A stretch of DNA of 64,000 nt from Candidatus Hydrogenedentota bacterium (GCA_019637335.1 JAHBVV010000014.1:94109-158108); one strand, 5' to 3'. Counted from the stretch's first letter, positions 53,789 through 63,356 are shown. Numbers and translations: made by a program. The notes: generated by a model from the sequence alone, not told the origin.

Positions 53789-55657
53789 TCAGCGGGAGGC
53801 CGCCTCCCGAACGCGAAGCAGCATCCCGGCCCCGCGATCCGCCACCTGCTCCAGCCAGGCCGCCGCGGCAAGCCGGGTCCGCGTTGCCTCCGGGACCGGC
53901 CACGTCGCCGGACAGTAGATCCACGCCGCGCACCATTCCCGCGCGATGGCCTCGCGTTCCGCGTCGGGCGTCGCGGGATCGAAGAAGGTCTCCACCGCCC
54001 CGCGCACGCGCGCATGCGGAACCGTGGTGAGATTGAAGCTCCCGATTCCATAGACCACCGGGTTGCCGCGCCGCAGCGCGATCACGTCGCTTGCGGGCGC
54101 GGGCGCCAGCACGGTTCCGCCGCCGATCCGCTCCATCAGCGCGGCGTCGTCCACATGCATCACCTCCGTGTGGAGCGCCGGATACGGCCCCGCCGCGCCC
54201 GCCCGGCCAAGCGGCGACTGAAAAAACAGCAAAGCCACAGCAGCCGACAAGACGCCCATTCCGACGAGCGCGCCCCCGATCGCACGGCCCGCCGGCATCC
54301 GCCAGTGCGCCAGGCCCGCCGCCGCCGCCATGCACAGCGGCAGCCAGAGCAGCACCTGGATCCGTTGCGGGCCGAAGCGTAGAAACCACCCCTGGCCAAA
54401 GCCGCTGAGCGCGAGGGCGGTAAACCCGATCAGCGCGACCAGGATCCACGGCGGCGTTTCGTCGGGTTCGGTCGTCTCCCGCGCGCCCCGGCGCCGCCAC
54501 GCCCACGCCGCCCCCGCCAGCGCGCCCAACAGCGCCGGATCGGAGATTGCGGCCGCGACGGATCCATCGCGCCCCGCCAGCAGGTTGCCGTGGTACGTCT
54601 GGTAGACCACATACCCGATTGCGTACGCCGCCAGATAGCCCATACCCGCACCCAACAACACACGCGTCCGCGCCGGGGCCACGCGCCAGCCCCGCGCGAT
54701 TGCGGGCCACGCCGCCACCCAGTGCAACCCCGTCGCTATCACGAACGGCGAAAACCAGATCGCCATCGCGCCCGCGGTCTGGTGATTCTCGACCGTCGCG
54801 GGGTTCAGGCGCATCAGAAGCGCCGAACAAAGAACGCCGGCCGCCGCCGGGATCGCCCAGCGACCCAGTGCGCGCGCCGCGCGGGCGTCCAGCCGCGCCC
54901 CGGAAAACAGCACAAAAAGCGCCAGCAGCCCGAAGCTGAACACCGCGAAACGCGCATTCAGAAAACCCGCCACGCCAATCGCGGCCATCCACGCGGGCGA
55001 CACCGTGCCGCCGCCACGCGCCGCCCGAAGCGCCGCCCCGAGACCGCCGAGACAGCCCGCGAGCGACAGGGTGTAGTAGAGCCGCGGGTAATAAAGCACC
55101 GGCGGGCCGTGCGCGCCTTCAAACAGGTCATACACCCCGAAGCGGAAGAACAGCGCATCGAAATCCGGGTGCGCGTGCAGGCCCGCGAGGCCGGAAAGGA
55201 GAAACAGCAGACCCCCGGGCCCGCCGCTAAGCGCAAACAGGACAAACGCCGCGTTCGCATGGCGCGGGATCGCCTCAATCAGAAAGCGGTGGACCGCCCA
55301 GAGGAGCGCCAGCGCGCCCAGCCCATTGGCGAGGGCGTAGTAAAAAAGCGCATCCCCCGGTAGCGCGCGAACGAGGGGGCCGAGAACGCCATACAGCCAG
55401 AGATGCGGCACGCTATAGTAGCGAAGCGACGAGTCCCCCTCCGGAGCCTGACACGCCGCATAATTGGAGTGAAAACCCGAGGGAAACATGTCCAGGCTGT
55501 GGAGAAAAAGTGCGCTGTCCGGGATGGTCAGCCCGGTGGGAACCGTAGCCTCCGGCGGCGCCAGCCGCGTTATCCCATAGAGCAGCGGCTGTGTCGCCGC
55601 AAGCCCCAGGATCAGCGCCCACGCCCAGCGCGGCGTCCGTCGCGCCGGCTCATGCAT
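53789..55657 (-). CDS. Large polytopic membrane protein, GT-C-like, unknown function
   Basis: A 622-residue protein with about twelve hydrophobic helices and a periplasmic loop near residues 55-90 (LFLHSLDMFPSGFHSNYAAC). The C-terminal roughly 110 residues are soluble. The topology resembles GT-C glycosyltransferases, but no catalytic DD or DxD motif can be assigned. It sits upstream of the surface-sugar genes wecC and wecB on the same strand, which would fit envelope polysaccharide synthesis; this is inference. Confidence 0.75.
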   Translation of the reverse strand: MHEPARRTPRWAWALILGLAATQPLLYGITRLAPPEATVPTGLTIPDSALFLHSLDMFPSGFHSNYAACQAPEGDSSLRYYSVPHLWLYGVLGPLVRALPGDALFYYALANGLGALALLWAVHRFLIEAIPRHANAAFVLFALSGGPGGLLFLLSGLAGLHAHPDFDALFFRFGVYDLFEGAHGPPVLYYPRLYYTLSLAGCLGGLGAALRAARGGGTVSPAWMAAIGVAGFLNARFAVFSFGLLALFVLFSGARLDARAARALGRWAIPAAAGVLCSALLMRLNPATVENHQTAGAMAIWFSPFVIATGLHWVAAWPAIARGWRVAPARTRVLLGAGMGYLAAYAIGYVVYQTYHGNLLAGRDGSVAAAISDPALLGALAGAAWAWRRRGARETTEPDETPPWILVALIGFTALALSGFGQGWFLRFGPQRIQVLLWLPLCMAAAAGLAHWRMPAGRAIGGALVGMGVLSAAVALLFFQSPLGRAGAAGPYPALHTEVMHVDDAALMERIGGGTVLAPAPASDVIALRRGNPVVYGIGSFNLTTVPHARVRGAVETFFDPATPDAEREAIAREWCAAWIYCPATWPVPEATRTRLAAAAWLEQVADRGAGMLLRVREAASR

Positions 55658-55777
55658 ACGCCGCGCCTCCGGACACGAGCGTGCGCGTACACCTCCCCGG
55701 GGACCAATCGGGGCGGTTCAAATCCTCAATGCGATGGGCGATCACGATGGCGGCTCCGGCAGGGTCAAATCCCGCGC

Positions 55778-55786
55778 AGTATAGCA
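55778..55786 (-). promoter_or_regulatory. Extended -10 promoter for the membrane protein gene
   Basis: Read on the minus strand, TGCTATACT combines an extended TGn with a TATACT -10 box. It predicts a start near 55771, about 115 bases before the ATG. No good -35 is seen. Confidence 0.35.
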
Positions 55787-55811
55787 CTCAACGGCCCGGT
55801 CCCGACCATGG

Positions 55812-57068
55812 TCAGCCGCCCTCTCCCAGCACCTTGACCGTGAAGCCCGCAGCGCGCCAGGCTTCGTGATCCAGGAGATTGCGGGTGTCATACAGTCTCT
55901 TCGCGCGCACCCGGCAGGCCACCTCGCCGATATCCAGGCTGCGGTACGCCGTGTGGTCCGTCAGCAACACGATGCAATCCGCGCCGTCGAAACATTCCGG
56001 CAGGGGCGGGCGGGGTACGGACGTCTCCTTGACGAACGGATCGTGCGCGGCGACCTCCACGCCCGCATCCATCAGGAGCTGGATCACGGCGAGGGCCGGG
56101 CTCTCTCGGGTATCGCCCACGTTCCCCTTGTAGGCCAGGCCGAGCGCCGCCACTTTCGGCCGCTCCACGCCCTGGATCAGCCCGCAGACGCCCGCGGCCA
56201 CATGATGGGGCATGGCGTTGTTGCGATGCCGCGCAAGCCGGATCAGCGCGGTCTCCTCGGGAAAGCGGTCGACCAGGAACCAGGGGTCGACGGAAATGCA
56301 GTGCCCGCCGACGCCCGGCCCCGCCTGGTGCAGGTTCACGCGCGGGTGCCGGTTCGCCAGTCGCGCGACGTCACGGTAGCGAATGCCGAGCTGCTCGCAG
56401 AGCAATGCGGTTTCATTCGCCAGCGCAATGTTGACGTCGCGATAGGTGTTTTCGACGACCTTCACGGTCTCCGCGGTCGTCAGGTCCGTGAGAAAGATCT
56501 CGCCCTCGACGAAACTCGCGTAGAGGTCCCGCGCGGCCTCGGCGGAGGCGCGGTCAACGCCGCCGATAACGCGATCGTTGCTGATCAGCTCGCGCAGGAT
56601 ATGGCCCGGCAGGACGCGCTCGGGGCAGTGGGCCAGCCGGAAGTCCCGACCCGCGTTCAGGCCGGACCGTTCCAGGATCGGGATGAGGATATCGCGGCAT
56701 GTTCCCGGCGGGCACGTGGATTCGAGGATGACGAGCGCCCCGGCGCGAAGACAGGGCGCAATCGCTTCCGCCGTGGCGATCACATGGCTCAGATCCGGCT
56801 TGTTGCCCGCCGCGAGCGGCGTGGGCGCCGCGATAATGTAGGCGTCGCAGGGTTCCGGCTGGAGTGATGCGCGCAAGTTTCCCGAGCCGATCGCCGCGCG
56901 AACGAGCGTGCGCAGGCCGGGCTCGTCGATGTGAATATTCCCGGCGTTGACGGTTTCCACGACGCGCGGATTGATATCGACGCCGAGAACCTGGAACCCG
57001 TTCGTCGCAAAAATGCCCGCGGCGGGCAGACCGATATACCCCAGCCCCATCACACAGATCCGGCTCAC
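55812..57068 (-). CDS. wecC: UDP-N-acetyl-D-mannosamine dehydrogenase
   Basis: The 418-residue protein belongs to the UDP-glucose/ManNAc dehydrogenase family. It has the NAD motif VMGLGYIGLPAAG, the segment YIIAAPTPL, ESTCPPGT, the catalytic cysteine in GVGGHCISVDPWFLVD, and LGLAYKGNVGDTRESPA. It oxidises UDP-ManNAc to UDP-ManNAcA in two steps. The start is GTG at 57068, overlapping the wecB stop by four bases (GTGA), with GGAGG inside wecB. Together with wecB it makes UDP-ManNAcA, a precursor of surface polysaccharide. Confidence 0.94.
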   Translation of the reverse strand: MSRICVMGLGYIGLPAAGIFATNGFQVLGVDINPRVVETVNAGNIHIDEPGLRTLVRAAIGSGNLRASLQPEPCDAYIIAAPTPLAAGNKPDLSHVIATAEAIAPCLRAGALVILESTCPPGTCRDILIPILERSGLNAGRDFRLAHCPERVLPGHILRELISNDRVIGGVDRASAEAARDLYASFVEGEIFLTDLTTAETVKVVENTYRDVNIALANETALLCEQLGIRYRDVARLANRHPRVNLHQAGPGVGGHCISVDPWFLVDRFPEETALIRLARHRNNAMPHHVAAGVCGLIQGVERPKVAALGLAYKGNVGDTRESPALAVIQLLMDAGVEVAAHDPFVKETSVPRPPLPECFDGADCIVLLTDHTAYRSLDIGEVACRVRAKRLYDTRNLLDHEAWRAAGFTVKVLGEGG

Positions 57069-58210
57069 CCTGGGAGCCCTCCGGCCACGGCCGGCGCCGC
57101 GGCTCCCAGGCGCGATTCCAGGTGGTCCACGATCCGCGCGCTCGCCCTTCCATCGCCGAAGGGGTTGGGCGTCCGCGCGATCCGGGCGCGGGCCGCCGGA
57201 TCTTCCAGCAGCCCGCGGGTTTCCGCGACGATCCGATCGCGCCGGGCTCCCACCAGCCGCGCGGTTCCCGCCTCGATAGCCTCCGGGCGCTCGGTCTCAT
57301 CGCGCAGGACGAGCACCGGTTTGCCGAGCGCGGGCGCTTCCTCTTGAATGCCTCCCGAGTCGGTCAGGATCAACGTCGCCCGCTTCATCAGGTGCACGAA
57401 GGGGAGGTAAGGCAGCGGGGCGATGCAATGGATCCGCGGGATCCCCTTCAGGGCCGCCTCCACGGTCTCCCGCACGTTGGGGTTGGGGTGTACGGGGTAA
57501 ACGATTTCCACATCGGGGTGATCCCGCGCGATGGCCCGGAGCGCGGCGCAGAGTTCGCGCAGCGGCGCGCCAAAACTCTCGCGCCGGTGCGCGGTGACGA
57601 GCAGGAGCCGCCGCTCGCGCCCCAGGGAATCCAGCAGCGGGTCCGTGAAGGTATACGGCCGCGCGGCGATGTCCAGCAAGGCGTCGATAACGGTATTGCC
57701 GGTCACGAGGATGTGTTCCTCCGGGAAACGGGCCTCAAGAAGGTTCTGCCGCGCGCGCTCCGTGGGCGCGTAGTGCCACGCGCAAAGGCGGTCCGCCAGC
57801 CGCCGGTTCATCTCCTCGGGAAAAGGGCGCTGGCGATCCGCCGTGCGAAGCCCCGCCTCCACATGGCCGGCCGGAATCTGGTGGTAGAAGGCGGCGAGCG
57901 CCGCGGAAACGGACGTCGCGGTATCGCCATGGACAAGCACCGCGTCCGGGCAGGCCTCCGCGAGGACCGTGTCCAGGCCCCGCAGCATGCCGGCTGCGGC
58001 CTGGCACAGGCTCTGGTCGTGCCGCATGATGTCCAGGTCGAAGTCCACGCCGATGCCGAAGAGTTGTATCGCCGAATCGAGAAGGCTTCGGTGCTGCGCG
58101 GTCGCGCAGACCAGTGTGGAGAAGCGGCCGGGGCGCGCGCGCAGTTCTCGAATGACCGGCGCCATCTTGATGGCCTCCGGGCGCGTTCCGACGACAACCA
58201 GTACCTTCAT
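57065..58210 (-). CDS. wecB: UDP-N-acetylglucosamine 2-epimerase
   Basis: The 381-residue protein starts at 58210, with GGGGAG upstream. Non-hydrolysing epimerase motifs are VGTRPEAIKMAPVI, AVLVHGDTATSV, GHVEAGLRT, PFPEEMNRRLAD, LVTAHRRESFG, YPVHPNPNV and TDSGGIQEEAP. It converts UDP-GlcNAc to UDP-ManNAc, the substrate of WecC. It begins after the terminator that ends the mltD transcript, so it probably has its own promoter between 58211 and 58340. Confidence 0.95.
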   Translation of the reverse strand: MKVLVVVGTRPEAIKMAPVIRELRARPGRFSTLVCATAQHRSLLDSAIQLFGIGVDFDLDIMRHDQSLCQAAAGMLRGLDTVLAEACPDAVLVHGDTATSVSAALAAFYHQIPAGHVEAGLRTADRQRPFPEEMNRRLADRLCAWHYAPTERARQNLLEARFPEEHILVTGNTVIDALLDIAARPYTFTDPLLDSLGRERRLLLVTAHRRESFGAPLRELCAALRAIARDHPDVEIVYPVHPNPNVRETVEAALKGIPRIHCIAPLPYLPFVHLMKRATLILTDSGGIQEEAPALGKPVLVLRDETERPEAIEAGTARLVGARRDRIVAETRGLLEDPAARARIARTPNPFGDGRASARIVDHLESRLGAAAPAVAGGLPG

Positions 58211-58339
58211 ACGCACTCCCCGATCGCTGGCGGGGCGCGATGCGCGAGGCCCCGGACTTCCCGGTGGGTACGATAGCCGCTTGGCCGGTCCGGGTGCAAA
58301 CCCGGGTTGGGGGGAACGCGCGGCGTCTTCCCATAAAGT

Positions 58340-58376
58340 AAAAAGGCGGGACGCCGGGGTGTCCCGGAGTCCCGCC
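58340..58376 (-). terminator. Strong intrinsic terminator after the transglycosylase gene
   Basis: Read on the minus strand, an eight-base-pair GGCGGGAC/GTCCCGCC stem extended by an inner CCGGG/CCCGG helix is followed directly by TTTTTACTTT. It lies about 35 bases past the mltD stop. Confidence 0.92.
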
Positions 58377-58409
58377 CACATACATTCGCAAATGCCGCCG
58401 CGCGGCGGA

Positions 58410-60689
58410 CTAGCCCTGGCGAATAACGACCTTGTCGCCGACGCGGAGCACGTGGTTCTTCTGCCAGTTGTTCCACTTGAAGAGGTCGCTGAGCTTGACG
58501 CCATAGCGCCGCGCGATGGTGGTGGGATTCTGGCCCTTGGCGACGGTGTGAACGATCTCGTTGCTGCTCTTGGCCGCCGGCTGCGCCTTCCCGGGCGCGC
58601 CGCCCTCGGTGGGGTGCACTGCGTAGGTCTGGCCAACGTGCAGCACGGACTTGGCCGTCAGGCCGTTCCACGCCAGGAAGTCGCTCACTTTAATCCCATA
58701 CTTTTGCGCGATGATGCTGGCGCTTTCGCCCTTGCGCACGGTGTGCTTCCGCGGCAGGCTCGGCACATCCGCCGCCGTGCCCACGATGCCCTCGGAGCGC
58801 GCCTCCACGGGCTGTGCGGCGGGGGACGGCGCTCCCGAAGCCGCGACCACCAGCCGGTCGCCAACCTTGATGGTCGAACGGGCCCCCAGGTTGTTCCACG
58901 CGAGGAAATCCTTCAGGGAGACGTTGTAGTCACGCGCTATCTTCGCGGGATATTCGCCGGGACCAACCACATGGTATTCGGACTTTGCCAGTGTCGCGGC
59001 CGTCTCGGTGACAGGCGCGGGCGCGGGCGCGGGCGCCGCGGCGGTCTCCCCAACGACCAGCGATTCGCCGACCTTGATGCGGGCGCGGCGGCCCTTATCG
59101 TTCCAATTCTGCAGGTCGGTCACCGAAACGTTGTGCGCCTTGGCGATGTCGTAGAGGGTGTCTCCGGGCCGAACGGTATACGTCGACTTCACGCGCGGCG
59201 CGGGGGTTGCCGGGCCTGGCGTGTTTTTCGCGAGGGTGACGGTCTCGCGCGCCGGTTCCGGTGCGGGCGCCGGGGTGTCGGCGCCGCCGCGCGCGGTTGG
59301 CGCGGAACCGCCGCCCGGCAGCTTGAGGGTTTGGCCCGCGCGCAGGCTCCGCGCCGAGCGGATGTTGTTTATGCGCATGAGTTCCGACGCCGAGACGCCA
59401 TGGGCGGTGGCGATCTGGGTGACGGTCTCCCCGCGCTTCACCTTGTGCGTGGACGTGGCATACTGCATCCTGGGGGCGTTCGTCATGACGGCCGCGAACT
59501 TGTCCCGGTCCGCGGCGGGCACGAGTACGTGATACGAGCCGCTGGGCGGGGTGGTCTCATTGAGCAGCGCGGGATTCAGCGCGGCCAGCGTGCCATTCGG
59601 GTAGCCCATCATCGCGTCGAGATCGCTGAGGGCGAAGAATCCGTTCACCGGATGCTGCAAAGTATCCTCGGGCGGCTGGACGTTCATTTTAAACCCGTAG
59701 CGCTCGGGAGACTGCGCCACCAGCAGCGTGGCGATAAAGCGCGGGTAGTATTTTTTGGTCTCGGTCTGGATGCGGTGCGCGGCCGGGGGCGTGTCGAGCA
59801 GCGCCCAGAGATCGCGCTGGCCGCCGTTGGATTCCATCGCGCGCTGGAGGCCGCCTTCACCCATGTTGTACGCCGTGATGGCAAGCGGCCAGCTGCCGTC
59901 AAAGTGATCGTGCAGCACCTTGAGGTACTTGATCGCCGCCTCCGTTGAACTCTGCCAATCGTAGCGCTCGTCCACATGGGAGTCGACCCGGAGCTTGAAG
60001 CGGCCCGCCGTCGGGCGCATGAACTGCCACATGCCGCCGGCTCCCGCGCGCGAGACTATCTTTGGCTGAAATCCGCTTTCAACGAGCGCCAGGTACGCGA
60101 TGTCTTCGGGCAGCCCCTCCTCGCGGAAGCGCTTCTTGATGTGCGGCAGGTACTTGTGGCTCCGGTCGAGGAAGGTCTGGAAGTTCTTCGGGTAACCCGT
60201 CTGGATTTCCTCAATCTCCTGCAACACGCGCTCGGGCAGGGGGAAGGGGATCTCGAAGGCGGAGTAATCGCTCGGCGTGTAGGCGTCCGCATCCAGCGGG
60301 CTGTGCGGGCGCGGCTGGTACAGCCCCGCGTTCCGCGCGGACGTATTGAGAATGTTGCCAAACTCCTGGCGAAGCGCATAGAAAATCTTCGGATCCAGAT
60401 CCGCTTCGGTCAGCAGTTCAAGCATCCGGACATACTGCCGCAGGGCCGCGTCCTCGTCGCCGGATTCCTGTGCCGCGTTGGCGGCCTGGAAGGCCTGATC
60501 GGCGTCGCGAAGGAGATCCGTTACGGTTCGGGGCGACACCGCGTCGAGGGTTTGGGCGCCCGCGGCCATCGGCGGAACCGGATCGAATTGCTCCACGTTG
60601 CGGGCGGATTGGCTGGTTGTGGCGCACCCGGAGAGGATGGTCAGGGTCATCGCGACAAGACACGCGGCGGCGGTTTTGAGGGTTTTCAT
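58410..60689 (-). CDS. mltD: Membrane-bound lytic transglycosylase with five LysM domains
   Basis: A 759-residue lipoprotein (lipobox LSGC, C22). The family 1-type transglycosylase domain at about 165-340 has catalytic E204 in ALVESGFQP, then AGAGGMWQFMRPTAG and ITAYNMGEGGLQRA. Five LysM repeats from about residue 415 to the end are separated by Pro/Ala-rich linkers; Escherichia coli MltD has two, so this is an extended form. It cleaves peptidoglycan at the outer membrane face. The ATG overlaps the stop of a small upstream frame by four bases. Confidence 0.93.
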   Translation of the reverse strand: MKTLKTAAACLVAMTLTILSGCATTSQSARNVEQFDPVPPMAAGAQTLDAVSPRTVTDLLRDADQAFQAANAAQESGDEDAALRQYVRMLELLTEADLDPKIFYALRQEFGNILNTSARNAGLYQPRPHSPLDADAYTPSDYSAFEIPFPLPERVLQEIEEIQTGYPKNFQTFLDRSHKYLPHIKKRFREEGLPEDIAYLALVESGFQPKIVSRAGAGGMWQFMRPTAGRFKLRVDSHVDERYDWQSSTEAAIKYLKVLHDHFDGSWPLAITAYNMGEGGLQRAMESNGGQRDLWALLDTPPAAHRIQTETKKYYPRFIATLLVAQSPERYGFKMNVQPPEDTLQHPVNGFFALSDLDAMMGYPNGTLAALNPALLNETTPPSGSYHVLVPAADRDKFAAVMTNAPRMQYATSTHKVKRGETVTQIATAHGVSASELMRINNIRSARSLRAGQTLKLPGGGSAPTARGGADTPAPAPEPARETVTLAKNTPGPATPAPRVKSTYTVRPGDTLYDIAKAHNVSVTDLQNWNDKGRRARIKVGESLVVGETAAAPAPAPAPVTETAATLAKSEYHVVGPGEYPAKIARDYNVSLKDFLAWNNLGARSTIKVGDRLVVAASGAPSPAAQPVEARSEGIVGTAADVPSLPRKHTVRKGESASIIAQKYGIKVSDFLAWNGLTAKSVLHVGQTYAVHPTEGGAPGKAQPAAKSSNEIVHTVAKGQNPTTIARRYGVKLSDLFKWNNWQKNHVLRVGDKVVIRQG

Positions 60690-60880
60690 AGAAGGCCGAA
60701 TAGCTCCTTGGTTTCTTGACGGCGAGTTCGGTTTTCGTGATGCCCCGCCGCGATGGACGCGGCGTGCGCCGTACAGGTTTCCAACGAGGTTGCCGATGCC
60801 GCGATAAACTCCTTCCGCGTGGCAACCAAACTCCGGAGCGCGTTGCCCCGAAGGGCGCGGCGCCGTGAACTGTCCGTCAA
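60686..60880 (-). CDS. Possible small coupled protein upstream of mltD
   Basis: A 64-residue frame starts at a TTG (60880) with GGAAG 8 bases upstream. It ends in a TGA that overlaps the mltD ATG (ATGA), the same arrangement seen in four other gene pairs here. The sequence is helical and basic (LVATRKEFIAASATSLETC). No homologue is recognised. It lies inside the long predicted mltD leader and could be a coding leader or a chance frame. Confidence 0.35.
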   Translation of the reverse strand: MTDSSRRRALRGNALRSLVATRKEFIAASATSLETCTAHAASIAAGHHENRTRRQETKELFGLL

Positions 60881-61034
60881 CGACAATTCTTCCAGAAAAC
60901 AGGGTCTCAGACATTCGTGTCGGAGAAAACGCTAATTTACAACCCGGCGCTCCACTACGAAGAAGGGAACCTGTACGAACCCTCCCCTACGGCCGGGACT
61001 CCCGGCGGACTGAATCCGCCCTCGCACTCGGCTT

Positions 61035-61063
61035 AGTTTAGACTACATGTTGTGGGGTGTCAA
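61035..61063 (-). promoter_or_regulatory. Promoter of the mltD transcript
   Basis: Read on the minus strand, consensus TTGACA (61063-61058), a 17-base spacer and TAAACT (61040-61035) predict a start near 61028. The leader to mltD would be about 340 bases and contains hairpins GCCGGGA/C/TCCCGGC and GGCGGA/CTGAA/TCCGCC near 60990-61021. Confidence 0.6.
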
Positions 61064-61117
61064 GTTATTACTTCTTCATCTTGTATTGAATTTCGCACTT
61101 TCGCGGCGCAGACGATC

Positions 61118-62218
61118 TCAGGCCCGCGCGCGCCGAAATAAGACCACGCCCGCCGCCATGAATACCACGGTGGCGAACCAGGCCGCGGGCATCGGCGCGA
61201 CAAGCCCGATGGTTCCCAGCCCGATCGAAACGATGTAGAGCATAACATAGGCGAGCCCCAGCGCGATACTTGCGCCAAAGCTGATGAAGGGTCCCCCGCG
61301 CCGGAGTTTGAGCGCGAAGGGAATCGCGAGCCATATGATCACGAAGCACATCAGGGGCCGCGAGAACTTGGTATGAAACGCGACCCAGCTCGAAGCGGCC
61401 GGCAGCCCCATCTCCTTCGCGCGCTGCAGGTCGCGGTACAGCACGGCGACGCTACGGGTCTCCGGCGGCTTGGAAAGCGCAAACAGCATCTCGGGCGACT
61501 CGTTGAACGGCGCCGGCTGCTGCGTGATCCGTTCGACGGTTCGCGCGGGCCCGTTGCCGCCGGCGCCGTGGCGCTCGGCGATGCGCCGTCCGTCCTCCAG
61601 TATCCACGCGTCCCGCTCGGGGTCCCAATAGATGCGGTTCGCCCGGATCTCCTCCATGCCGTCCTCGCTGAAGGCGTGGATGAATACGTTCTTGCCGGTG
61701 AGCGCCACCGGGTTAAACCGGAGGATGTGGCAGGTCCACTGGCGGTCCCCCAGGTTGGTCCAGCTCGGCCCGGTTCCGGGTTCCAGCTGGAATCGCTTGA
61801 AATATTCGCGCTCCACGCGGTTTGCCAGTTCCGCGCACCGCACGCCCAGGGTGTTCTCGAATACAAACACGGCCACCGCGAGCAGGGCCGCAATGGCGAT
61901 GGGCATACGCGCGATGCGGCCGAGGCCGACGCCCCCCGCGCGCAGCGCCGTGATCTCGGAGTCCTGCGCCGCCCGCCCGAGCACCATCAGCGTGGCGACC
62001 AGGAGCGCCAGGGCGAGCGCCTGGAACTTGAACATGAAGTTCGGGGCCTGCGTCGCGTAGTACTGCACGACAACCGTCCAGGGAATGTCGTACCGTTCGA
62101 TGTCGCTCTGCCGGGCGGTGAGCAGGTCGATGAGCACGTACAGAAAGACGAACGCGAGCAGCGTCTTGAAGAGGGTCGCGAGAAGCCGCTTCCCGAGGTA
62201 ACGGTCGATTGCGGTCAT
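61118..62218 (-). CDS. lptG: Lipopolysaccharide export permease LptG
   Basis: The 366-residue YjgP/YjgQ-family permease has six predicted helices with a large periplasmic jelly-roll loop in the middle. MTAIDRYLGKRLLATLFKTLLAFV opens the protein, and SEITALRAGGVGLGRIA is the coupling-helix region that contacts the LptB ATPase. Its ATG overlaps the lptF stop by four bases. LptFG with LptB extracts LPS from the inner membrane. Confidence 0.9.
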   Translation of the reverse strand: MTAIDRYLGKRLLATLFKTLLAFVFLYVLIDLLTARQSDIERYDIPWTVVVQYYATQAPNFMFKFQALALALLVATLMVLGRAAQDSEITALRAGGVGLGRIARMPIAIAALLAVAVFVFENTLGVRCAELANRVEREYFKRFQLEPGTGPSWTNLGDRQWTCHILRFNPVALTGKNVFIHAFSEDGMEEIRANRIYWDPERDAWILEDGRRIAERHGAGGNGPARTVERITQQPAPFNESPEMLFALSKPPETRSVAVLYRDLQRAKEMGLPAASSWVAFHTKFSRPLMCFVIIWLAIPFALKLRRGGPFISFGASIALGLAYVMLYIVSIGLGTIGLVAPMPAAWFATVVFMAAGVVLFRRARA

Positions 62219-63315
62219 ATGCGGTCCACCCGCCAGATGAAGACGGCGCCCGCCGCCATGAGCACCAGGTTCGGAACTTGCGCGACGAGAATCGCGAGCG
62301 TGATGTTGGGCATGTAGATATCCTTGACCAGCGATCGGAGCACGAAGTAACCGGCGATGATGAGTACGCCGCTCGCGAAGGTGTAGGAACGCCCGGATCG
62401 CTGGGCCCGCGCCCCAACGGGGGCCGCGACGACGCTAACCGCCAGGCACATCAGGGGAAAGGAGAAACGATCCCCGATCTTCGTACGAAGGGTGTAAATG
62501 CTTTGCGAGGTCCGAAAGTTGTTGGTCTGCTGGTATTCCGCAATCAGACGCTGCTCTTCCGCGAGCATCCTTCGGAACGGCCACCCCTCCGCGGACTCGG
62601 CCCGCGCGAACGAATCAAGGCGCGGCAACGTGAGCGTCAGGGAGTTGACGCGCGTCGTCACGGTGTCGTCTTCTATACGCCGCACATCTTCCATCTCCAG
62701 GCGGGACACGCCGGCTTGCCGGAAGACGCGCGCGGAGCGCGCATAGAAGGCCTGGACGCCGTCCTGCTGATCCTGGAGCACGATCACATTGTGGAGGGTG
62801 CGGTCCGGCGTGCGGCGCTCGATGTAGACGCGCCAGTCTCCGTATTGGTGCATAACCCCGGTCGGCGCCGCGTCGAGGGTGACCCGGAGCGGCATCTCGC
62901 TGCCGATGAGCTGGTTGATTTGCCTGTAGGCCCAGGGCTGGCCCTGATCCAGGATGACGAAGCACACCACGCTGAGCGCCCCGCCCATGGCCACCACGGG
63001 GAGCACCAGCCGCCGCAAGGGCACGCCGGCCGCCTTCGCGGCAGTCAGCTCGCTGCTCTGCGCCATGCGCCCGAAGGTCATCATGATCCCCAGCAGGAAG
63101 GTCACGGGCAGAATGAATCCCGCCATCGTTGGCAGCGAATACACCGACAGGCGCGCGATGTCGAGCGGGGTGATCCGCGCGATTGGCAACGTATCGAGCA
63201 GGTTGCCGACGGCCTCGCCAATGGATCCGATCATGACAACGAAACTGATGACCACGGCGGCCATCAGCGCGGGGACCCAAATCTGGCGGAAGGTATAGCG
63301 GGTAAGAATGGTCAA
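62215..63315 (-). CDS. lptF: Lipopolysaccharide export permease LptF
   Basis: A 366-residue paralogue of the following gene. The TTG start at 63315 gives an N-terminus (TILTRYTFRQIWVPALMAAV) that aligns with LptF proteins; a weaker GGAAAG lies about 10 bases upstream. The coupling region SSELTAAKAAGVPLRRLV is present. It is first in the lptF-lptG operon. Cooperation with a periplasmic LptA/C bridge elsewhere in the genome is expected. Confidence 0.9.
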   Translation of the reverse strand: MTILTRYTFRQIWVPALMAAVVISFVVMIGSIGEAVGNLLDTLPIARITPLDIARLSVYSLPTMAGFILPVTFLLGIMMTFGRMAQSSELTAAKAAGVPLRRLVLPVVAMGGALSVVCFVILDQGQPWAYRQINQLIGSEMPLRVTLDAAPTGVMHQYGDWRVYIERRTPDRTLHNVIVLQDQQDGVQAFYARSARVFRQAGVSRLEMEDVRRIEDDTVTTRVNSLTLTLPRLDSFARAESAEGWPFRRMLAEEQRLIAEYQQTNNFRTSQSIYTLRTKIGDRFSFPLMCLAVSVVAAPVGARAQRSGRSYTFASGVLIIAGYFVLRSLVKDIYMPNITLAILVAQVPNLVLMAAGAVFIWRVDRI

Positions 63316-63350
63316 AGGTAGCGGTCTTTCCGGGGGATTTGCCAACGCGA

Positions 63351-63356
63351 AGTATA
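63351..63356 (-). promoter_or_regulatory. -10 box for the lptF-lptG operon
   Basis: TATACT on the minus strand lies 36 bases before the lptF start codon; the -35 region is weak. A GCGGGA/CTCA/TCCCGC hairpin at 63369-63384 sits just upstream. Confidence 0.35.

Noticed and set aside
55690..55790. tRNA gene suggested by GGTTCAAATCC-like segments
   Set aside because: Two T-loop-like stretches are present, but neither is flanked by a paired T stem, and no anticodon arm or acceptor pairing can be drawn.
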